Assembly: GCA_031763025.1 (NCBI GenBank)
Contig: JASSKH010000043.1
Location: forward strand, 253,501 to 317,500
Direction: 5' to 3'
Length of the DNA: 64,000 nt
Origin: Macrocystis pyrifera
Lineage: Eukaryota > Sar > Phaeophyceae > Laminariales > Laminariaceae
The notes below the pieces were generated by a model that was given only the letters and a program-made list of their open reading frames with translations, had not been told where the DNA came from and did not search any database. This document shows, piece by piece, positions 63,705-64,000 of the stretch. Each line of letters begins with the position of its first letter. Positions within the stretch are counted from its first letter, which is position 1. The position numbers were made by a program, and so were the translations under genes.

Positions 63705-64000
63705 TGGGTTGGATCTTAACCGTTTCAGATCCTGCACACCAGTTCATAACGGCGGGTGAAGATCTACAGCAGATGATCTATTTCGATTTATAGATGATCT
63801 AGATCTTTCCTGGGTTGGATCTGTACCGTTTCAGATCCTGCGCAGCGTTTCACAAAGGAAGGTAAGGCTTTTTTCCAAGATTATCTATGCAGATCATCTA
63901 GATCTATCCTGGGTTGGATCTGTGCCGTTACAGATCCTGCACAGCATTTCGTAACGGCAGTAAAAGATCTAGATGATCTGATCTTTCCCGGGTTGCAACT
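63705..64000 (+). repeat. ~98 bp tandem repeat with GATC-rich tails, runs off the window
   Basis: GGTTGGATCT(T/G) ... CCGTTTCAGATCCTGC starts at about 63706, 63813 and 63911, and a fourth unit begins at 63991 (GGTTGCAACT). Each unit ends in GATGATCTAGATCTTTCC-like words. Related GATCATCTAGATC words occur near 42.9-43.05, 57.28, 58.12 and 58.9-59.04 kb. Confidence 0.85.

Overview
The window is nuclear DNA of an intron-rich eukaryote, most likely a stramenopile alga and probably a brown alga. The grounds are large introns with GTGAGT-type donors, a YGGT-family gene of the plastid type, neighbouring genes on alternating strands with a short divergent promoter, and Ty3/gypsy and Copia relics that recall stramenopile elements. 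The species is inferred; no rRNA or organelle marker is present. Most of the 64 kb is repeats, and most long open frames are shadows of microsatellites and G/C homopolymers.

Layout. 0.0-24.9 kb is repeat-rich and essentially gene-free. It holds copies of a TA-target MITE (family 1), a mirror-image pair of tRNA-derived SINEs each sitting in a MITE (3.25-4.3 kb), a Copia gag relic (8.8-9.5 kb), a 2.1 kb diverged GTTA-rich array (10.2-12.3 kb), a broken Ty3/gypsy integrase-chromodomain relic (13.1-14.3 kb) between two halves of a repeat, and a 2.6 kb inverted repeat (16.5-19.1 kb). 24.9-31.5 kb (+) is a multi-exon gene. It has a C2-like segment, a disordered repeat-bearing middle, a beta-sandwich segment resembling one found beside TIR domains in bacterial proteins, a ZU5-like segment and a conserved-looking C-terminus. 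Convergent to it is an unrecognised minus-strand gene with one good exon at 32.5-32.8 kb. 35-43 kb has a short RT-like fragment, a 1.4 kb terminal-inverted-repeat element and the extraordinary poly-G region at 39.9-41.8 kb.

43.3-50.4 kb (-) carries three exons of a YGGT-family membrane protein; the last two join in phase through a split Arg codon. A signal-peptide exon at 54.8-55.0 kb (-) may be its start. Divergent from that exon, 508 bp away, a mitochondrial-presequence exon at 55.5 kb (+) begins a gene for mitochondrial ribosomal protein mS35 (MRPS35). It continues at 60.5 and 62.6 kb and leaves the window. Its first intron holds nested MITEs and an 820 bp CTA microsatellite.

The main novelty has two linked parts. 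First, a dispersed repeat, SINE-like in size, ends in a long poly(C) tail (seen as poly-G on the other strand) and explains many of the 35-48 base G/C tracts. Second, degenerate copies of real exons lie inside the introns of both the YGGT and mS35 genes, next to these tracts. This suggests that G/C-tract instability or the repeat itself drives local exon duplication.
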